Positions 13,582 to 15,778 of a DNA stretch of 15,778 nt are shown in pieces (position 1 is the first letter of the stretch; the number at the start of each line of letters is the position of its first letter). Both the position numbers and the translations under genes were made by a program. This DNA comes from an uncultured Collinsella sp. (GTDB lineage: Bacteria > Actinomycetota > Coriobacteriia > Coriobacteriales > Coriobacteriaceae), in assembly GCA_900540935.1 (NCBI GenBank), contig UQHW01000039.1, positions 1-15,778 of the forward strand, read 5' to 3'. The notes beneath the pieces were generated by a model. The model saw only the letters and a list, made by a program, of their open reading frames with translations, was not told the DNA's origin and did not search any database.

Positions 13582-15657
13582 ATGGGTGCTCCCAAGACCG
13601 GTAACGTAAGGAACGTGGTGCTCGTAGGCCAAGGCGGGGTGGGCAAGACTTCACTCGCCGAGGCCATGCTCCACCTTTCCGGCAAGACCGCCCGCCTGGG
13701 CGGCCACGACGGCACCAAGCCCACGCTCGACTATGACCCCGAAGAGGTCAAGCGTGCATTTTCCATCTCGACGACCATCGCGCCGATCGACTGGAAGGGC
13801 GCGCGCATCAATGTGCTCGATGCCCCGTGCTACCCCGATTTTATCGGCGACGCCTTTGCCGCGATGAGCGTCTGCGAGACGGCTCTGTTTGTGGTCGACG
13901 CCGAGGCCGGCCCGCAGCCTACGACGGTTAAGCTCTGGTATGCCGCCGAGGACCTGCGACTGGCGCGTGCGGTGTTCGTAAACCGCCTGTCGCGCTCCGA
14001 GGCCAGCTTTGCGACCACGATGGACCTGCTGCAAGAGCGCTTTGGCACGCGCCTGGGCGCCGTGACCCTTCCCTGGGGCGAGGGCGAGGACTTTGACGGC
14101 ATCATCGACCTGGTGCGCATGAAGGCGCGCCATTGCAACGGCACCGAAGCCGTTGAGTCGGAGATTCCCGAGGAGTATCGTGCCCAGGCCGAGGAAGCCC
14201 ATGACCATCTGTGCGAGCTGGTGGCCGAGGCTGACGATGAACTGATGATGAAGTACTTGGAAGGCGAGGAGACGCTGACGCAGGAGGAGCTTGAAGGCCT
14301 GCTGTCGAAGGCGATCGCCGAGCGCATCTTTGTGCCGGTCTTTGCGGGCGATTGCATTAAGGAGCAGGGCGTCAACTCGCTGATGGACGACATCGCCACA
14401 TACTTCCCGGCGCCGACCGACTACGGCGAGATGCCGCTTATCGACGGCGATTCGCTCAAGATTTCAAGCGACGATGATCGTCCGGTGGCGTTTGTGTTTA
14501 AGACCCTGGCCGATCCGCAGCAGGGTCGCATCAGCTTTATTAAGGTGCTGACGGGTACGCTTGAGCCGGGCCTTGAGCTGGTCAACGCGCGCACGCGCAA
14601 GGGCGACCGTCTGGCTCACCTGTATGTGATGTGCGGCCGCGACATGACCGAGGTCGGTCACGCCTATGCCGGCGACATTATCGTGGCACCCAAGCTGGCG
14701 GCCGAGACGGGCGATACGCTCTCGATTACCGGCAAGGTCGAGGCTGCGGCGTTTAAGTTCCCCAACTCGCAGTACCGCATCGCCATCGAGGCCGAGAATC
14801 GCGGCGACGAAGAGAAGCTCTACACGTTTATCGAGAAGGCCTGCAAGGCCGATCCGACCATGAGCATCGATCGTGACGAGGAGACGGGCCAGACCATTAT
14901 CTCCGCCGTTGGTGAGGCGCAGGTTTCGGTGCTGCTCAACCGTTTGGAGGATCGCACCAAGGTCGTGGCCAAGAGCGTGCCGATCCGCATTCCGTATCGC
15001 GAGACCATTCGCCGTACGGCAAGCGCGCAGGGCCGCCACAAGAAACAGACTGGCGGTGCCGGTCAGTATGGCGACTGCTGGCTGCGCGTTGAGCCGCTCA
15101 TTGGGCCCGACGGCACGAGCGATGGCTATGAGTTTGTAGACGAGGTCGTGGGTGGCCGCATCCCGCGCTCGCTCATCCCCGCCGTGGACAAGGGTGTCCA
15201 GGAGACCATGAAGGACGGCATCATTGCCGGCTACCCGCTCACGGGCATTCGCGTGGCTGTGTACGACGGCTCGTATCACAGCGTCGACTCCAACGAGATG
15301 GCGTTCCGCGCGGCGGCTCGCATCGGCCTGCGCAAGGCGTGCGCCGATGCCGACCCGGTGGTGCTGGAGCCCATCGAGGAAATCACGGTGACTATTCCCG
15401 AAAGCTACGCCGGCGCTGTGATGGGCGACATCTCGGCATCGCGCGGTCGCGTGACGGGCATGGAGACCGATGAGCGCGGTGACACCGTGGTTATCGCACA
15501 GGCGCCGCTGGCCGAGCTGACGGATTACTCGACGCGCCTGCGCTCTATCACGCGCGGCACGGGCGACTTTACCATGAAGCCCGCCGGCTACGAGCAGGTG
15601 CCTTATGACGTTCAGGCCAAGCTGGTCGAGCGCTATGAGGAGGGCCGCGCCAAGTAA
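13582..15657 (+). CDS. Elongation factor G-like protein with degenerate GTPase motifs (691 aa)
   Basis: A paralogue of translation elongation factor G, full length and with the EF-G domain order. The N-terminal domain has P-loop G16-QGGVGKT23. The G3 motif, normally DxxG, reads D80-A-P-C83, and the G4 motif, normally NKxD, reads N134-R-L-S137. Loss of the G3 glycine and G4 aspartate makes ordinary GTP binding and switching doubtful. Domain II (about 290-380), domain III, domain IV (TGGAGQYGDCWLRVEP) and domain V (LEPIEEITVTIPESYAGAVMGDI) are well kept. ATG 13582 is preceded by AAGGAGGT at ideal distance; upstream in-frame starts lack this. It probably stands alone as a unit. It belongs to the group called EF-G2 or EF-G-like; the role is unknown. 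The main translocase gene fusA must be elsewhere. Confidence 0.9.
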   Translation: MGAPKTGNVRNVVLVGQGGVGKTSLAEAMLHLSGKTARLGGHDGTKPTLDYDPEEVKRAFSISTTIAPIDWKGARINVLDAPCYPDFIGDAFAAMSVCETALFVVDAEAGPQPTTVKLWYAAEDLRLARAVFVNRLSRSEASFATTMDLLQERFGTRLGAVTLPWGEGEDFDGIIDLVRMKARHCNGTEAVESEIPEEYRAQAEEAHDHLCELVAEADDELMMKYLEGEETLTQEELEGLLSKAIAERIFVPVFAGDCIKEQGVNSLMDDIATYFPAPTDYGEMPLIDGDSLKISSDDDRPVAFVFKTLADPQQGRISFIKVLTGTLEPGLELVNARTRKGDRLAHLYVMCGRDMTEVGHAYAGDIIVAPKLAAETGDTLSITGKVEAAAFKFPNSQYRIAIEAENRGDEEKLYTFIEKACKADPTMSIDRDEETGQTIISAVGEAQVSVLLNRLEDRTKVVAKSVPIRIPYRETIRRTASAQGRHKKQTGGAGQYGDCWLRVEPLIGPDGTSDGYEFVDEVVGGRIPRSLIPAVDKGVQETMKDGIIAGYPLTGIRVAVYDGSYHSVDSNEMAFRAAARIGLRKACADADPVVLEPIEEITVTIPESYAGAVMGDISASRGRVTGMETDERGDTVVIAQAPLAELTDYSTRLRSITRGTGDFTMKPAGYEQVPYDVQAKLVERYEEGRAK

Positions 15658-15693
15658 CGTGTGGTTTTGCCTGCAATGTAGGTGCTGACGAAA

Positions 15694-15721
15694 AGGCCGT
15701 CCTGGGTAACCGGGGCGGCCT
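15694..15721 (+). terminator. Hairpin after the EF-G-like gene, probable terminator
   Basis: A 12-bp stem with two G-T wobbles pairs AGGCCGTCCTGG (15694-15705) with CCGGGGCGGCCT (15710-15721) around a GTAA (GNRA) tetraloop. The following bases AATTTC give only a short T-run, so it may not stop all transcripts. It starts 37 bp after the stop codon. Confidence 0.7.
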
Positions 15722-15740
15722 AATTTCAAGACTTTAGTCT

Positions 15741-15761
15741 GCTGGCCGCGCAGCGGCCAGC
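15741..15761. repeat. Second hairpin downstream of the EF-G-like gene
   Basis: GCTGGCCGC (15741-15749) and GCGGCCAGC (15753-15761) are perfect 9-bp arms around GCA. No good T-run follows on plus; on minus the downstream bases AGACTAAAG are also T-poor. It may be a back-up terminator or serve a gene beyond the window edge. Confidence 0.5.
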
Positions 15762-15778
15762 TTTAAACCACCCGCTAC

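Noticed and set aside
14464..15729. Minus-strand open frame (421 aa) opposite the EF-G-like gene
   Set aside because: It is R/A/H-rich, low in recognisable motifs and covered by a clear EF-G-type gene on the other strand.

Overview
The window looks like chromosomal DNA of a high-GC Gram-positive anaerobe. Codon use, the gene set and the gene order tilS-hpt-ftsH (common in Actinobacteria) best fit a coriobacterium such as Collinsella. The genus is an inference from memory of family and gene-order patterns, not a database match. Almost all the genes are core or housekeeping. I found no CRISPR array, transposase, prophage, toxin-antitoxin pair or recognisable defence system.

Layout. Bases 1-15 look like the last bases of a 5S rRNA, followed by a strong terminator (52-81), so the window appears to start at the end of an rRNA operon. 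A leftward gene for a small tail-anchored hypothetical protein (149-616) diverges from a rightward small heat-shock protein gene (894-1325). The heat-shock gene converges on a YycJ/WalJ-type metallo-beta-lactamase-fold hydrolase gene (1408-2217, minus) across a shared 22-bp hairpin. Divergent from the hydrolase gene run tilS (tRNA-Ile lysidine synthetase), hpt (hypoxanthine phosphoribosyltransferase) and ftsH (membrane AAA protease), the last two almost fused. Next come a PLP aminotransferase and a YcdX-like PHP phosphatase with all nine expected metal ligands. The phosphatase gene converges on a TrmA/RlmD-type RNA uracil-C5 methyltransferase gene (9066-10514, minus).

The right part carries a three-gene polar amino-acid ABC importer: a Tat-type lipoprotein binding protein (10863-11723), a permease (11874-12527) and an ATPase (12520-13284). 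Last is an EF-G-like translation factor paralogue (13582-15657) whose G3 and G4 GTPase motifs are eroded.

The least explained DNA is intergenic. There are three long palindromes: 24-bp arms at 6695-6754, perfect 41-bp arms at 10622-10772, and a roughly 107-nt imperfect hairpin at 11722-11828 inside the ABC operon. Shorter dyads lie upstream of the heat-shock gene, hpt and the ABC operon. Several genes also share a TACAAT hexamer at -10 distance without a good -35 box. The palindromes are candidate dispersed repeats or mRNA-shaping elements and are the best targets for follow-up. The EF-G paralogue is the most unusual protein.
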